Shown: positions 23,147-35,491 of the stretch, in pieces
Position numbering within the stretch: position 1 is the first letter of the stretch
Layout: the number at the start of each line of letters is the position of its first letter
From: Morchella semilibera
Taxonomy: Eukaryota > Ascomycota > Pezizomycetes > Pezizales > Morchellaceae
NCBI GenBank assembly: GCA_009192285.1
Contig: CM018608.1
Span: 1,196,201-1,260,200, forward strand
Length of the DNA: 64,000 bases
Reading direction: 5' to 3'
Translations under genes and position numbers: made by a program
The notes under the pieces: generated by a model
What the model was told of the DNA's origin: nothing
Seen by the model: only the letters and a program-made list of their open reading frames with translations
Database searches by the model: none

Positions 23147-23763
23147 CTATACGTTCATTGGAGCCAAAGACAAGATCTTTGACCACTTCTTACGTCTAAG
23201 CTCCTCTCCGACAACACCTATGCGCCACGTGACTAATCAGCTCCCACTCAAACCTCCACTACTGAGTATCCAACTCCGAAAAGAAAAGAAAAGTGATAAA
23301 GTGATAAACCCACTGTTCAGCCTTGTCCCCAAAGGATCTCCGCTCTTGTTGACCAACACACACGCATTGTCGTCAAAGCGAATGTAACTTCCATCCGGTC
23401 TCCTGTACTTTTTCTTTGTTCTCACAACAACTGCATGGCACACATCTCCACGCCTAACCTTGACAGCTGCCTGTGCAGCTGCAGACAAGTCGTGGCCGAG
23501 GGACCTCTGCTTTTGGATAACCACAACAATCTTGTCACCTGCCCTCTGTTAGGTAACGTAGCTGAAGACGCGGCGCGAAAAGAGATACCAATGCCAGCAG
23601 GCTTCTTCCGCTTCAGTACTTGTGCGCACTCGACGATTGCGGCACCGGAATTGTCGATGCATGTGAGCATCGACTGCGAAGACAAGGTTAGATCTTGTAT
23701 TCGAACTGGGGGGGTAACACATGCCTTCAATTGGATCATGCCCAAGGGTCTAGTTGCGAACAT
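23147..23763 (-). CDS. MRPL38: Mitochondrial large-subunit ribosomal protein uL14m
   Basis: L14-family protein of the mitochondrial 54S subunit. Four exons on the minus strand: 23763-23721, 23672-23589, 23538-23314, 23217-23147. All phases match and the product is 140 residues. Diagnostic stretches are [79 protein letters not shown] and the terminal [19 protein letters not shown], which is typical of L14 in bacteria and mitochondria. The start [13 protein letters not shown] is taken because L14 proteins begin with MIQ and only a short extension precedes it. The final exon is separated by a 96-nt intron with a CA|GTGGGT donor. Confidence 0.95.
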
Positions 23764-25638
23764 CTTCAACAGCTGTGCTTGAGGATTTCGTTGGAGCGTA
23801 GTTCGGGCGGAACCTTGCGAGAGATGATGGTGGAGATTCAAAGTTTCTGTATGACGTTACCGGATGCGGTTAGGGCGCCATAGGTGACGGGGGTTTCGGA
23901 ATCATGAGGTAGCACTCGGATCACAGTCTGTCACTCGGAAATTGAAATTTTCCGATTTTAGTCTCTACTGAATAGAGCATGGCGCGGGGGATTTATTTTC
24001 ACTAAGATGAAGCGTTTTTGTGGTTATTTGAGGAGTTTTTGTTCCTTGTGGGGCTAGCGACGGGCGAGACTTCAGGTGTCTTGGGGCTGAGATCGCCTTA
24101 TCAACCGTAGAATACGCTGAGGTTCTCCCCACCCTTTTAAGAACAGATCTGGTCGAAAGATGTGTACAGAATGTACGGGTGAACGCAGTGCTGCATCTAC
24201 ACGATATAGTACGATGTTTTCATTTCTATGGGGATCCGTAGTACGCGTGCCCACCGTCGAAACTCTCCCTTAAACCCCTCAATATACCACCCACAGAGCT
24301 ACCGAGCCCTTTACCGGCTCTGTCTCCCAAAACTAGGGCAACCGTACCCGCAAATGATGAATTGGACCGTGAGGACGCCACCGGAAAGAGCCGTAGGGGG
24401 AAACAGTCGGTATTAGGATGAGACCCGCGGCTAAGGGGTCGTCTGTAAGGTTATGACCAACGCGACAAAAGACATAGGAAAGGTACATGTATATATATAC
24501 AAGGTTGAGAGAAAGGCGCAGGACACACTTTCTCTCGGGGATTCGATCGCCGGACCGTCGAGCAGTTATCCAGGATAAATGAAAGGGTTTCGGCAAATAA
24601 AACACATGGACAGATAATCATGCGATTCCATTTCAACAGCCACAAATGGGCTTTGTACCACGCCATAGCCGCCTTATTTTTTGCGATGCGGTGGTTCACT
24701 GGGTTGGTTGAAGTGATGGTTATCTGTGGAGGTGGTGGGGGGGGGGGGAAGTCGTCATGTAGATCAAGGGTGTAGCAACAACCATCGTGCATCCTGACAG
24801 GCACGGATTCCAACTGAGTAAGAGGGTGAGCATCTGGCTGGTTTTTCTGTGTGAAGAAGAGTGATATGTAGATTGGATATCACCTTCTTTCTTTTCTTTT
24901 CTTTGCGCAATCTAGAATCTAGGTCTCTCTTGGAGCCTTGCTTTGCACACTCTCTTCCTGCTGCTCCTCTTGTCCAATCTGTAGATCTCGATTACCGTTC
25001 CCCATTCATTCCATCCGCGGGGCCCCTGTCATGCATGCATTTATATTTTTTGTTCTTCCGGCCTTCCACCGCGTTGCTCTACTTGGCTCAGTGGCTCAGG
25101 TGGAGCGTGGTTTTTGGCTTTGGTTTCTGTCGGCGCGTGTCTTCTCTAACTTTTGGTCTCTGTCTCTGGTTTCTGTCTCGCTTGTACACTTCTTGCACTC
25201 CATTTTCTGTAGGGTAAGTGGGTGGGAGTGAGAATGAGCGAGATTGGAAGAGTGAGATTGTGAGATCGTGAGGAAGTGAAGCGAGCAAGCGAGTGATTAA
25301 GTGAAGGGAGGCAAATACGATACATGCTGCTGCATAGCGGTGTGCGGTCCTGGCTCTCCATCCGTCCATCCATCCATACTGTATCCATCCCTCCTTCCTT
25401 ACATCCCTCCCACCCTCCTCAACTGGCCAAACCTGTTCCTGTATCATATCTCCCTTTCTTTTTTACTCCTGAATCCCACCCTCTCTTACTTACGACCACT
25501 CTTTCTTATTTTCATTCCACCTCACACGTCGCATACACAATATCGTATATACCAGATAAACAAATTCACATACATAAGTACATACACGCACATACACCAA
25601 CTTCATACCCCTCCTGTCAAAGAGCGCCGTCTGCTCAA
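23764..25638. other. Intergenic and SET9 upstream region
   Basis: About 1.9 kb without a supportable gene. TACATGTA at 24484. A G-run at 24739. The right 400 bp is pyrimidine-rich with (catc)n/(ccct)n character and is probably the SET9 leader. Confidence 0.6.
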
Positions 25639-28042
25639 ATGGCGCGCCCCGCAAAGTTTCAGTTAACTCTCAGTCAGCTCGCCGAGTTTGACGATTTATT
25701 AACAGATGCGCTTGTTGATCGCGTAAGTATATATTTCCCTTTAACTCTCACTTTTTGCGATTGTGGGGGTATGCTTCGAGAGGAAAAATCTAGGTTTGTT
25801 GACATGACACTAACTCGCCTCGTATTTCACAGGTTTACTACTGGACAAAGATCCGTAAAATGAAGCAGAGCTACCATCCGAATAGAGGTATAAAGACGGA
25901 TGACGTGGTCAACATTATCGTGTGCGAGGTCGTGCGGAATAAGAATACATCGGGGGCGCTGAACAAGCTCATGGAGTAAGTCGTATCTTGGGCGGCGAAG
26001 ACTGACGGGACTGACAGGGAGGAATCGTGAAAATAGGCTTAATGGAGTGAAGCAGTTTTTAAACAAAGTGCTCTACAAGAATCCTAACGCAGAGGCCGAT
26101 TTTATGAAGTACGCTTCTACTATGCCTTTGCCCCCATATTGGGGGCTGTTATGACAGTCCAATTGACAAAATATTGCTACATAGACATGCCCGGCGGTAC
26201 CTCTCCATGTATGCCTCCGACTCACCTTTTGAAGTTGGCTCCACAAATCGCTACAATCCACTCGCTCCGGAAGCTTGTATCATTGCTAGACGTATATTCC
26301 ACCGCGGCGACACAATAAAATATCTTACCGGTGCTATGGTCCCCATGACCCCTAGTGAGGAAGATGAGTTTGCAGGTTCGCAAGCCGATTTTAGCATTAT
26401 ATATTCTTCCCGTGTAGGGGGCATGTCACTTCTTCTGGGACCGGCCCGTTTTGTAAACCACGACTGCGAGCCGAACGCAAAGTTTGTCACGACAAATAAG
26501 GAGAACGTCACACTCATTGTTGAAAGGGATATTGAATTGGGGGAGGAAATCACGGTAAATTATGCAGATGATTATTTTGGCGTTGGGAATAGGGAGTGCC
26601 TGTGCCGGACATGTGAAGTGCAGATGAGGAATGGGTGGGCTTCGAGTTTGCATGGCGGGGAAGAGGAGGAGGAGATTGATATTGACAGCCTGGTGCCTGG
26701 TGCAATTGTGACTCGACAATCTTCGAGAAAGCAACGTGCGTCCATGACAAGTCTTGAGGTTCCGGATCGGAGGAGAAGGAAGAGCAAGGGGGGCGTATTG
26801 AGCCCACCGGATAGTGACCGCGGGACGTCTGTGTCTGCGAGTGAGGCACCGAGCGTAGCAGGGGGGCTAGGGACGCCAGGCGGAAGTCATAGTCCTGGAC
26901 CCGAGGAAGGTCCTGCTACTCCACCAAAAACAGAAACCGCCACCCCAGCTGAGGTGGAGGTGGCAAAGGAGGTGGAGGCGCAAGTTGAAGTAGCCGAAAA
27001 GGTTGCGGAATCGTTACTGGCTCTGCCGGGAGTGGTAGATGGAGGCGTAGCAAAGGACTTGGACGGAGATACCCCTATTAAAAATGAGGAATATATGGCC
27101 GCATTTGAAAGGACCGGTACTGAAAGGGAAGGGTCAATAGAGTCCACCATTCCCGATGACGAAGTTCCCGAGTCTGCTATCGTTAAATCAACCTCTCCGG
27201 ATTTTACTCTCAGTTTTGGACTCTCAGCCCCACTATCCGCGATGACAGTAGCACCACCGAAAGAGCCCACAATTTACGAATCAGACTCAGAGCTGTCGGA
27301 ATTCACCGATATTGCCGACTCTGAAATCGACGATTCGATTCTCTCAATATCAGCCCCACATTCTGCCAGAAGGCCAAAGAAAAAGTCGAGACTGATAAGG
27401 TCCAAATCAGCAAAAAAGGCCAAGAAGCCGAGACCGCCGACCAGCACACCAAAGCCCCGGCGTTCCTCGCTTCCTGCACCTCGGCGTACTTCGCTTCCTG
27501 CAGCTCCACCGGCAGTCATAGAGCCGCCACTCAACCGTATTCCAGGGGACTACCTATCCTGGCAACTCAACACTGAAGGCACCAAGTGTGTATGCAGCGA
27601 CTGTAAGAAAGCTTTTGTACACGACGATAAGTGGTACGTGCCGAGAGCATGCAAGCGTTGTGAAAGGCACAGCAAGATCTACGGATTGGTATGGCCAAAA
27701 ACTGTAAAGCGGAAGAATGATTCTGAGGTAACATTCCCTCTCCTCGCGTGGTCTTTCGACTAGTGGCTAACATATCACCAGGAGCAAATCGATGACCACC
27801 GTCTCATCCAGCGCTATGTAACAGCTTCTGAACACAGGAAAGAACTACGCAAGATGGAGGAAACTGCTGCAGCAGATGCCGTGAAGGCCAAGAGAAGAGG
27901 TGCATATAACCCTGCCCCGTCAGAGTCCGGTAGAAAAAAGAGAAAGTATGTGGAGGACGAGATGGAGGACATTGATGGTGTATTCGACGCATTGAAGAGA
28001 CGGGGCGGTAAACGAAGCAAATTGGAAGAAGTTATCAGGTAG
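25639..28042 (+). CDS. SET9: Histone H4 lysine-20 methyltransferase (Set9/KMT5 type)
   Basis: SET-domain enzyme expected to methylate H4K20 in chromatin. Exons: 25639-25722, 25833-25975, 26037-26108, 26185-27727, 27782-28042. Phases close and the product is 700 residues. The start MARPAKFQLTLSQLAEFDDLL opens the family-specific N-terminal helical domain. The SET domain covers about residues 105-265, with the cofactor/substrate motifs FVNHDCEPNAKF (near residue 190) and GEEITVNYADDYFG, followed by the post-SET-like CLCRTCE. A long Ser/Pro/Glu-rich linker follows. A second Cys cluster lies near the end (CVCSDCKKAF ... RACKRCERHSKIYGLVWPKT), then a basic tail (KRRGGKRSKLEEVIR). This C-terminal Cys motif is, as I recall, kept in Set9 of filamentous ascomycetes. 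No frame damage is seen. Confidence 0.95.
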
Positions 28043-29219
28043 TTTAGTTTTTTCTTTCCTTCTGAATGGTGTGTTTAATGTCTTGATCGGTGTTGGGGTC
28101 CGGTTTTTTTTTTTAAAAAAAATTCCTTTTTTAGTCTTTCGCTTCTACATTCTTTCTTTTGTACTTTCTTTTCGTTTTTTGCCATTTGGGTTTTTTGCCA
28201 TTTGGGTGACCTTTGTCTTCCTACCCCCGTCCTTCCTCACGACTTTTTTCTTCCTGCTTCTGGGGCGGGATTGTATACTTATAAAAATGGTCCGCTGCGT
28301 ATGTGCACAGGGCTTGTGTGGTATGGGGGAGAGAGACTGTGCGGTTTTGTGGGCGGGCTACTGTGTAGCTGATAGCCAGCTTAGCCGCCTTTTATCGTAC
28401 CCACTCCCGAGCAGCCAGACTGTGCCCTTATGGGGGTTCTTCAGACCCCCCTTTTTTTTTTCTTTCTTTTCTTAACTGTATTATAAATTTCCCCCCCTTC
28501 CATCTTTCTTAGGTCATCATGTCTTTTAATTCATCTTCTTCCTTGGGCCCCTATCATTAATAGTTGGCGGTGACGATGGGGGAGACAAAGCAAGGCAAGC
28601 CTGGCCAGCCAGGAGTTTCTTCACTTCATCTCCGGCCTGCCAGACCCTTCCTTCCAGGTTGGTAGACCTGTCGTTTCTTTTCTTCATACGCATCTCTTTC
28701 TTTTAACTCTCTCTTCCCTTGGCTTTACTGCATGGTGGTGGTGTTTGTGGTGGTGTCATGACATTGGGTTAGAACGCTGCTGTTATTACACAACTACTAT
28801 GTACATAGTTAATGCCCGCATGTACGTACGCATATACGCACGTACATACAATAAACAATTGCCCCACAAAAGCCCGACCCGAGTGAGTGAACTGTGGGTG
28901 AGGTGCAATAATTAATCCGCGGGGGGGAGAGGCAGAACCTCGTTATTGCGTATGGAGGTGCGTGGAGAGAGAAAAAAAAAAAAAACCACTTTAGGTCGCG
29001 TTGTCACGACGCGTCCGGGCTGCGGTGCCTGAAAGGTACAGGGTTACATGTTACATCTGTGCTGCTGCATCCATCATCAGTATCTCAACCCCTCACAGAG
29101 CCTCCCCCACCATCCCGGTCTCACCACAATCATCTCCACCTACAACTTTACCACCACCACCACAACCCAAATCCTCGTAGATTCACCACTGTCTTCACCA
29201 CTTAACCAACACCGCCACC
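28043..29219. other. Intergenic between SET9 and TIP41
   Basis: No gene seen. A tandem copy of ttttttgccatttggg lies at 28178-28207. A near-palindrome, ATGTACGT ... ACGTACAT, lies around 28818-28848. A-run at 28973-28985. The CCA/CCT-rich 150 bp before 29220 looks like the TIP41 leader. Confidence 0.55.
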
Positions 29220-30255
29220 ATGTCCACCAGCCAGACCAAGACCATCTCCGGCTGGACTATCACAACGCAAAAGCACCCAATCCTCAAATCGCACGAAATC
29301 GAGGCCATGACCACGACGCTGGGCATCGCGCCCCCCGAGATGATCTTTGGCCACAACCTCGTATCCATCGCGCACGCCGCCAGCGGCTTTGCCGTCACCT
29401 TCAACGCCCTCGACGCCCTCCGCGGCGTTGACAAGACCGGCGAGGGCCTGCTCAAGGTCGCATACAGCGAGAGCTGGACAAAGATGCGTGAGCGCGTGCA
29501 CGAGGATATTCGTGAGGTGGTCAGGCCGTTCGATTGGACGTATAGTACGGACTATCGGGGGAGTGTTGCGGTATGTACCCCCCCCCCCCCAACCACCACC
29601 ACCTCTTCTTTCTGAGCTGTTTGGTTTGTTGTTTGAGATATGGTGTGGTGGAGGGCTGGGCTGGGCTGGGCTGGGCTAATTGATGGATGTAGGAGGTGGA
29701 GGGGGTACCAAGGTTCGAGGGAACGGAGGAGGGGATCCCGTTTGAGAGGTTGAAGCGCCCGGATCCTATATTGCTGTTCGACGATGTCGTGCTGTATGAG
29801 GACGAGCTCGCGGATAACGGGATTGCGATCTTGAGCGTCAAGATTAGGGTGCACCCGGAGAGGCTATTTATACTGGCCAGGTTCTACCTCAGGCTGGATG
29901 GGGTCCTGATTAGGGTGAGGGATACGAGGGTGTTTGTGGAGTTTTCCACGGGAGAGGTCATCAGGGAGTATCAGGCCAGGGAGGACACTTATAAGAGTGT
30001 TAGAAATGTAAGTTTTCTCTCTTGTTTCTCTTGGTTGTGATAATTGGGTGGGTTGGGGTTGGGGTTGGGTTGGGAGTAGTGGCTGACCTGTGTGGATGAT
30101 AGAAAATGTACGGGCGCTCGCCGGAGGAGATTCCGGGGCTCATGAGAGACCCGCAGTTCGTGTGCGAGTTGACACCCGTGGTAGAGACCATCAGGGAGAA
30201 GGCGACTATCGGCGGTCCTACTCCTGCCCCTGCCCCTGCTTCTAGGAGCGGGTAG
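29220..30255 (+). CDS. TIP41: TIP41-like protein, TOR/PP2A pathway regulator
   Basis: Regulator that binds Tap42/alpha4 and PP2A-family phosphatases in TOR signalling. Exons: 29220-29570, 29693-30007, 30103-30255. All phases are 0 and the product is 272 residues. The TIP41 core is plain: GWTITTQKHPILKSHEIEAM, PEMIFGHNLVSIAH, DWTYSTDYRG, then LLFDDVVLYEDELADNGIAI, RLFILARFYLRLDGVLIRVR and DTRVFVEFSTGEVIREYQ, ending with a Pro/Ala tail. Intron 1 (122 nt) contains a C11-C12 run after the donor and a GGGCT pentamer tandem just before the acceptor, which is unusual but leaves the splice sites intact. Confidence 0.96.
29652..29677. repeat. GGGCT pentamer tandem in TIP41 intron 1
   Basis: Five consecutive GGGCT units (about 25 bp) lie immediately upstream of the branch and acceptor region. 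This is a microsatellite. Confidence 0.75.
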
Positions 30256-31086
30256 GGTATGGTAGGGTAGGTTTGCGATTGTCTTTCTGGCTTACCACAC
30301 TACTCCCGATAATCAGTTAATGAATTGACGAGGCGTTTCGGTTTCCCCCCTTTTTTTTCATATTATTTTTTCTTTGCTGGTCTTTTTTTTCTTGTTGTAA
30401 ATTCCCAAGCCTGTTGAGCTTGTAAGCCCTTTTTTATGGTTATAAGAGCTCGATATCGATATTTAACTGAGCTAAGATAATGTCTGTGCACTCTCTCTGG
30501 TGGACGAGCCCTTGCATGAAGAGCCGCACGCACGCAAGTATGTGCGTCACGTGCAGGTAGGTACATATTAGTAGTATCCTAAGTTGGCCAGTGTCTGAGA
30601 GAAGGAGCCCCCCGTAACGATGATGGGGGGGTCAATGATCGGTTTGGCAGCGATTTGGTGTGCCGTCTGGTTACTTCATCATTTCACGGGGTCAGTCAGT
30701 GGACCTATGATATGCTGTAGTAGCAGCTGTACTGTGTGGGCAGGGCACGGTACAGCAGGCACGCATGTATGTAATTCTGTGTAAGCTTTTCGGCTGGCCG
30801 CCCGTGGAGAAGCGAGCGAGCGACGATGTCAGAGGTTAGGTCGTTTTGGGGTTGGCGCAGGTGTGTGGGGTGGGGGGCCCCCGTGTGTGGTGGTGGTGGG
30901 ATGACGAGGTGTGTGCCAAAACATTTCTTCATCGAGTTGAGGTATCGACATATCGACAACAACCTCAAATCTCTCCCATCTTCGTTCACGTTTTTGTTCT
31001 GCGTCTGGCTGTCTACGCTCTACAGATACAGACACAAAATTCATAGGCTGGGATACTCTTAATTTAAAATATAATTAAAATCTACA
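30256..31086. other. Intergenic between TIP41 and CBP3
   Basis: No gene seen. GATATCGATATTT at 30452. GTGG-rich stretch around 30860-30900. AT-rich tttaaaatataattaaaa immediately before CBP3. Confidence 0.6.
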
Positions 31087-32048
31087 ATGGCCTCAAAGAA
31101 CTGTCTGAGACTGCTCACTAGGTCGGCAGTATGTCCACCCATTCATTCCCTATCAATCTCAATTCCAGCACTGGTTAACAACCCCCAATCTAGGCACCTC
31201 GAGCTCTCACAAAGTCCACTCCTCTCTCCCTCTCCCTCCGCACAATCCCACCCCTCACCGTGCGCCATGCCTCCTCCTCCGCCGCCCCCTCAATTCCCTC
31301 GAACGCCGCCAAAGACCCCCAAGCCGCCAAGCCACCCCCACCAGACACCACGGGCCTCATCACCCGCCTCACGCAGTCCGTCCGCAACCTGATGCCCAGC
31401 ACCACCGAGACATACGTCGCCTACGGCGTGACGCAGGAGCTCTACAACGAGTGCGTAGCGCAGGGCGCCTACGTCGCCGACGCCGAGCTCTCCGCCTCCG
31501 CCCGCTTCTGGTACGAGACGTGCGGGCGCAAGCCCACCTTCAACGCCTGGGCGCAGGTCACGGTGCTGCACATGTGGATGCTCGTGGTGCGGTTCCGCGC
31601 CTTCGAGCCCGAGAGCGTCCAGACGTGGCAGCAGCACTTTGTCGACCACTTCTTCTACGACAGCGAGGGAAAGATGGTGCAGGACTATAAGCTCACCGCC
31701 GGCGGCCAGCGCAAGAAGTACCTCAAGGACCTGTTTGCGCAGTACCGCGGCATGATTGCCGGGTTCGATGAGGGGCTGGTTAAGGGCGATGCGGTGCTGG
31801 CGGCGGCCGTCTGGAGGAACATGTTTGATGCGGATCCGGACGTGGATGTGGAGCTGCTGGCGGTCATCACGAGTTATGTGAGGAGGTGTCTGGCCGGGTT
31901 GGATAGGGTCGATGACGAGGTGGTGCATGCGGGGAAGATTAGGTTTGGGCTGCCGATGGATGAGGAGCCGGTGGTCAGGATGAGGAGTAAGTATTTGGAG
32001 AGTGTGATGAAGGAGAAGGGCCACACGCTGAAGAATACAAGTGTCTAA
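31087..32048 (+). CDS. CBP3: Ubiquinol-cytochrome c reductase assembly chaperone Cbp3
   Basis: Mitochondrial chaperone that, with Cbp6, binds newly made cytochrome b during complex III assembly. Exons: 31087-31128 and 31194-32048. The intron is 65 nt at phase 0 (LLTRSA / APRALTK). The product is 298 residues. A basic, Ser/Pro-rich presequence covers about residues 1-60. The conserved domain begins near YVAYGVTQELYNECVAQGAY and includes ARFWYETCGRKPTFNAWAQV, TVLHMWMLVVRFRAFEP, QHFVDHFFYDSEGKMVQDYK, RKKYLKDLFAQYRGMIAGFD and LLAVITSYVRRCLAGLDRVD. Exon 2 is strongly GC-rich at third positions compared with its neighbours, which produces a long antisense open frame that is only a shadow. Confidence 0.95.
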
Positions 32049-34574
32049 GCTTGTGGGCCTTTTGTGAGGGGGGGCTTGGTGGTGTATACTTAACTGTAAA
32101 GTATTAAATTTAAAAAATCTCGCTTTCATTGATGATGTTTTTAGCAATGTATTATCTAGGCGATAAAGTAAGTCAGTAGGTTAAAGAACATACATAGCTG
32201 GGAAGGTTTCTACCGTAACCTCTCTAGCCATTATCCGCTATCGGTCATTGACCCAGACCAATCCCTAACTGGTATAAGAGCTATGTAGTTCCTATAGGGT
32301 TGTCCTCATTACCTACATGTAATAAACAAGCATCTTCTCTACTTGTATGCCAACATGTAGTCGAGCACCTAGCAAGTAGGCCAGAGTGAGCCTGCATCAC
32401 AGCCAATCACTCGCATCCCACTGGGGCCGCATGATCCACATACACCCGGCTGGCCGTCCCTCCCTCTCAGCCTCTTGGAATATAACATCTCCCCACGGCC
32501 CCGAAGGCTGGGCTCACGGCTCGAAGCGCCGTGGCCTGTCTGCCCGGAAAAGTACCTACCCTATATGGCGAGCACCCACCTACAGGCACAAACCACTTGG
32601 TGAGCCCCCCTGGTGGGAGTTAGCATGTGCTGTCACACTCAACTACTTAGTCTAGCTAGCCTCGGGGCGGTATTGGGGGTAAGGGCCTATCACATACAAT
32701 CCAGTACCATTTCTCCGGGGGGGGGGGGGGGCGGCGTTGGTAGTACGTGGTAACACCACCAGCTACAGAGGTCTACGGAGACTGACTGGCAGTCCGTTAT
32801 GGTGGGGGTTGTATATACTATGTGTACATGCACACGCTGCGTTTTGTAGGCCTCGACTTCAGCAGCGCAGGCGGCGGGGTTTTCTCCTTCGAGTGTTCGG
32901 AGACAGGGCTGGGAAACTAACCCCAATCCAAGGCTGGTTTGATGGGTTCTAGTGTGGGCGGGGGGGGGGGGGACAGGAAGGCCCCCGCCGCCCCGTGAGT
33001 AGGGTCTTGTCTCGGTGGTGTGTGTGGGTTAATGCCTTGAGGCAGCTTGAGATTTATACTTGAGAGCCGTGAGACAGATGATTATATTTAGCTTTGAACT
33101 ACTTACTAGCGACCTCCTTGGTTATCCAGTCTCGATATCTAGCAAAGAGCACATATACTTTACTTCCTGGATAGAACAGTATAGTATTACCACATGCAGT
33201 ACCAAACCCCGGGTGTGTCCGCCTCGTGGGCCCAGCTATTGCCTTGAGCAAGTCCTCGGCAGCAATGCCTCGTGGAGAAGCGGTTTTGCAGCAATATCTC
33301 AGCCCTTCCACGCAAACCCTAACCCTTTCCACATTGGCAGTCATAGTATGTGGCCACGTGATCGATGGTCTCGAGGCTTTGGGGGGGGGGATTAGACCAA
33401 GCATCGTGATCTTGTCTCGCCTTGCGTCCAGTACCAACTGGCCCCGGGGGTGAAGATCATGGGGTGAGTGTTCTGACGATGCCCAACGAGTACGAGAATC
33501 GAAGGGGCGCAATTCTGGGCTACGATGGGTCAGGACATAAGCTCAGCAGCTCAGCAATGAGAACTGGTATTACCGTAATTTTCTTTCTTGGTTGAAACAC
33601 CCCCCCCGCCCGCCTTGATAGGATTATCGGGCAGACAAGGCTTAGGGAAGGATGCTGTGTTTTTTTGCACTCTTTACTGCACCCAGGGCGTTGGGCATGC
33701 GATACGTACATATGTAATCTACCCCACGCTGTTTTGTCAAACCCCGGCATGGACGGATGGATAAACCGGAAAGGCGCGGGTCATGGAATATCACTCGGAG
33801 GCAGATCCGTCTGTGGGCTCTGTTTAGGCCTACTGTCTGAAATAGTCTTTGGTCAAGGCCCACCAGCCTTAACAGCCTAAGGGAAAACAACACAGTGAGA
33901 GCTACAAGAGGGCGACAGCCCCCCACAGCCCCCCCCCCCCCTCTGCACGCACGCTCCCGGTGCAGTGGGTTGGCCTGGTTAGAGTACGTACGGCTCTTGA
34001 ATAAGAACCCTCAATGGCTCGATCACCCCTTGCTCCACCTGCACCCCCGGAAAAACGATTATTCTTACATGCATCGGGTGTGGCTTATTGGAATATGCAA
34101 GCACTCGGTTAATCGATCGTGTAAACACTTACCCGAACCCGCCGCGCATATATGGCCCGGTTGAAAACATAAAACATCGCTACCGCGCGGGGTGCGATGT
34201 TGGTGGTTGCGGTTGCGGGGTGCGGGCCTTCTTCCGCGTCTTTGCAGCAGGCTTGGTGGGAGCTGGGGAACTGATCATTCACCATTATCGGCGCCAGGGC
34301 CGAGGCCCGACAGATACAGATACAAACCACAGCGGATAGGTAAATTAGGCGACGGGATTAGTAAGATACTCAAACCAAACCAAAAAAAGACTAAAGCCTA
34401 AAAACCTAAGAGCCTAAAAAAACATAGGAAACCTAAAGGCTATCAGAGAAAAGGAGAACACATTTTTTGTTTTGGAATATTCACAGCAGAAAAAAAAAAA
34501 AGGAAAGGAAGGGAAAATAAAAAGTATTATACACTTTCGGGGGAGAACTTGTTTTGTATTTACGTCCTATCCTT
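32049..34574. other. Intergenic
   Basis: About 2.5 kb with no gene I can name. TACATGTA at 32314. G13 run near 32717, G13 near 32960, C12 near 33933. A 137-codon open stretch on the minus strand at 33099-33512 has protein-like composition but no recognised motif. Poly-A rich at 34380-34510. Confidence 0.5.
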
Positions 34575-35491
34575 CTATGGTAGGATCTCCGGCATTGGGT
34601 TGGTGGGCGTGGGCTTGTTGTTATAGAACAAGAATTTCTTCGCGTTCATCTTCTCGACAACCTCGGGCGTCAACTTGGTCACGCCCATGACCGGGTAGTC
34701 GCCCTTTTTCACAAACTCATAGATCCCTATACACCTATTAGTCTCCTCTAACCCCCGCAGAACTACATACTAGAATAGGGAGGACCACAAACCCGGCATC
34801 TTATCACCCGCTAATCTAAATGCCTCCCTAACAATCTGCTCGTGCACCTCCCCCTTGAGCTCAAAGATGATCTTACTGACCGCAACCCTCGTGGCCCAAA
34901 AGTCATGACTACCCTTTCCTGTACCCATACGCACCTCGTTTCCCTTTGTGTACACGGGGATGTTGCACGCCACACGCTTGTAGAGCTTGTACTTCATCCC
35001 ACGCAGCTTCTTCTTGATGGCCTCCTCTGCATTCTTGAGATGCATGGCCGACAGCCGCCGGTGGTGGTCCTTTAGCCGCATGCCGTAGTCGCCCCACTCC
35101 ACCGTGGTCCCACGCACGCTGCCGCCGGTGGGCACACGCGGGCGCCCCTTCTGCGCGGGCTTGGGATCACCTTTGGGGCCTGGTGGTGTGGTACGTTAGT
35201 CTTTGTTTCCTCTCTTCTCCTCCCGTCTACCTGTTTTCGGAGTGGGTGGGTGAGTCGCGGAGAGCTTTCTTACGTAGCCAGTCCAGTGCGGCCTGTGACG
35301 AGGAGAACGGGCGATACTGGGAAACACCTGCGAACGCAACGGCGGCGACAGCGGGGGCTACTATCCGGCCATAGGTGGGGTCAGCGCACGCACTCAATGG
35401 AATTGGAAACTGGGGGGAGGTTGAGCATACGGGTACGGGGGAAGGCGGGTTTCAGCGCCAGCGAGGCGAGCGAGCGGGTTAGTGACTGCAT
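34575..35491 (-). CDS. MRPL16: Mitochondrial large-subunit ribosomal protein uL16m
   Basis: L16-family protein of the mitochondrial ribosome. Exons on the minus strand: 35491-35431, 35327-35274, 35179-34793, 34726-34575. Phases close (1,1,1) and the product is 217 residues. The presequence MQSLTRSLASLALKPAFP leads to VSQYRPFSSSQAALDWLR. The ribosomal core is RGTTVEWGDYGMRLKDHHRR, KLRGMKYKLYKRVACNIPVY, GTGKGSHDFWATRVAVSKII and FRLAGDKMPGIYEFVKKGDY. Two donors for intron 1 (GTACCC at 35436 or GTATGC at 35430) are possible in phase. I chose the better consensus. The last exon starts at IYEFVKK. Confidence 0.95.

Noticed and set aside
31290-32147. 285-codon minus-strand open frame opposite CBP3
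   Set aside because: It is the antisense shadow of the GC3-rich CBP3 exon. The plus strand has a clear conserved domain.
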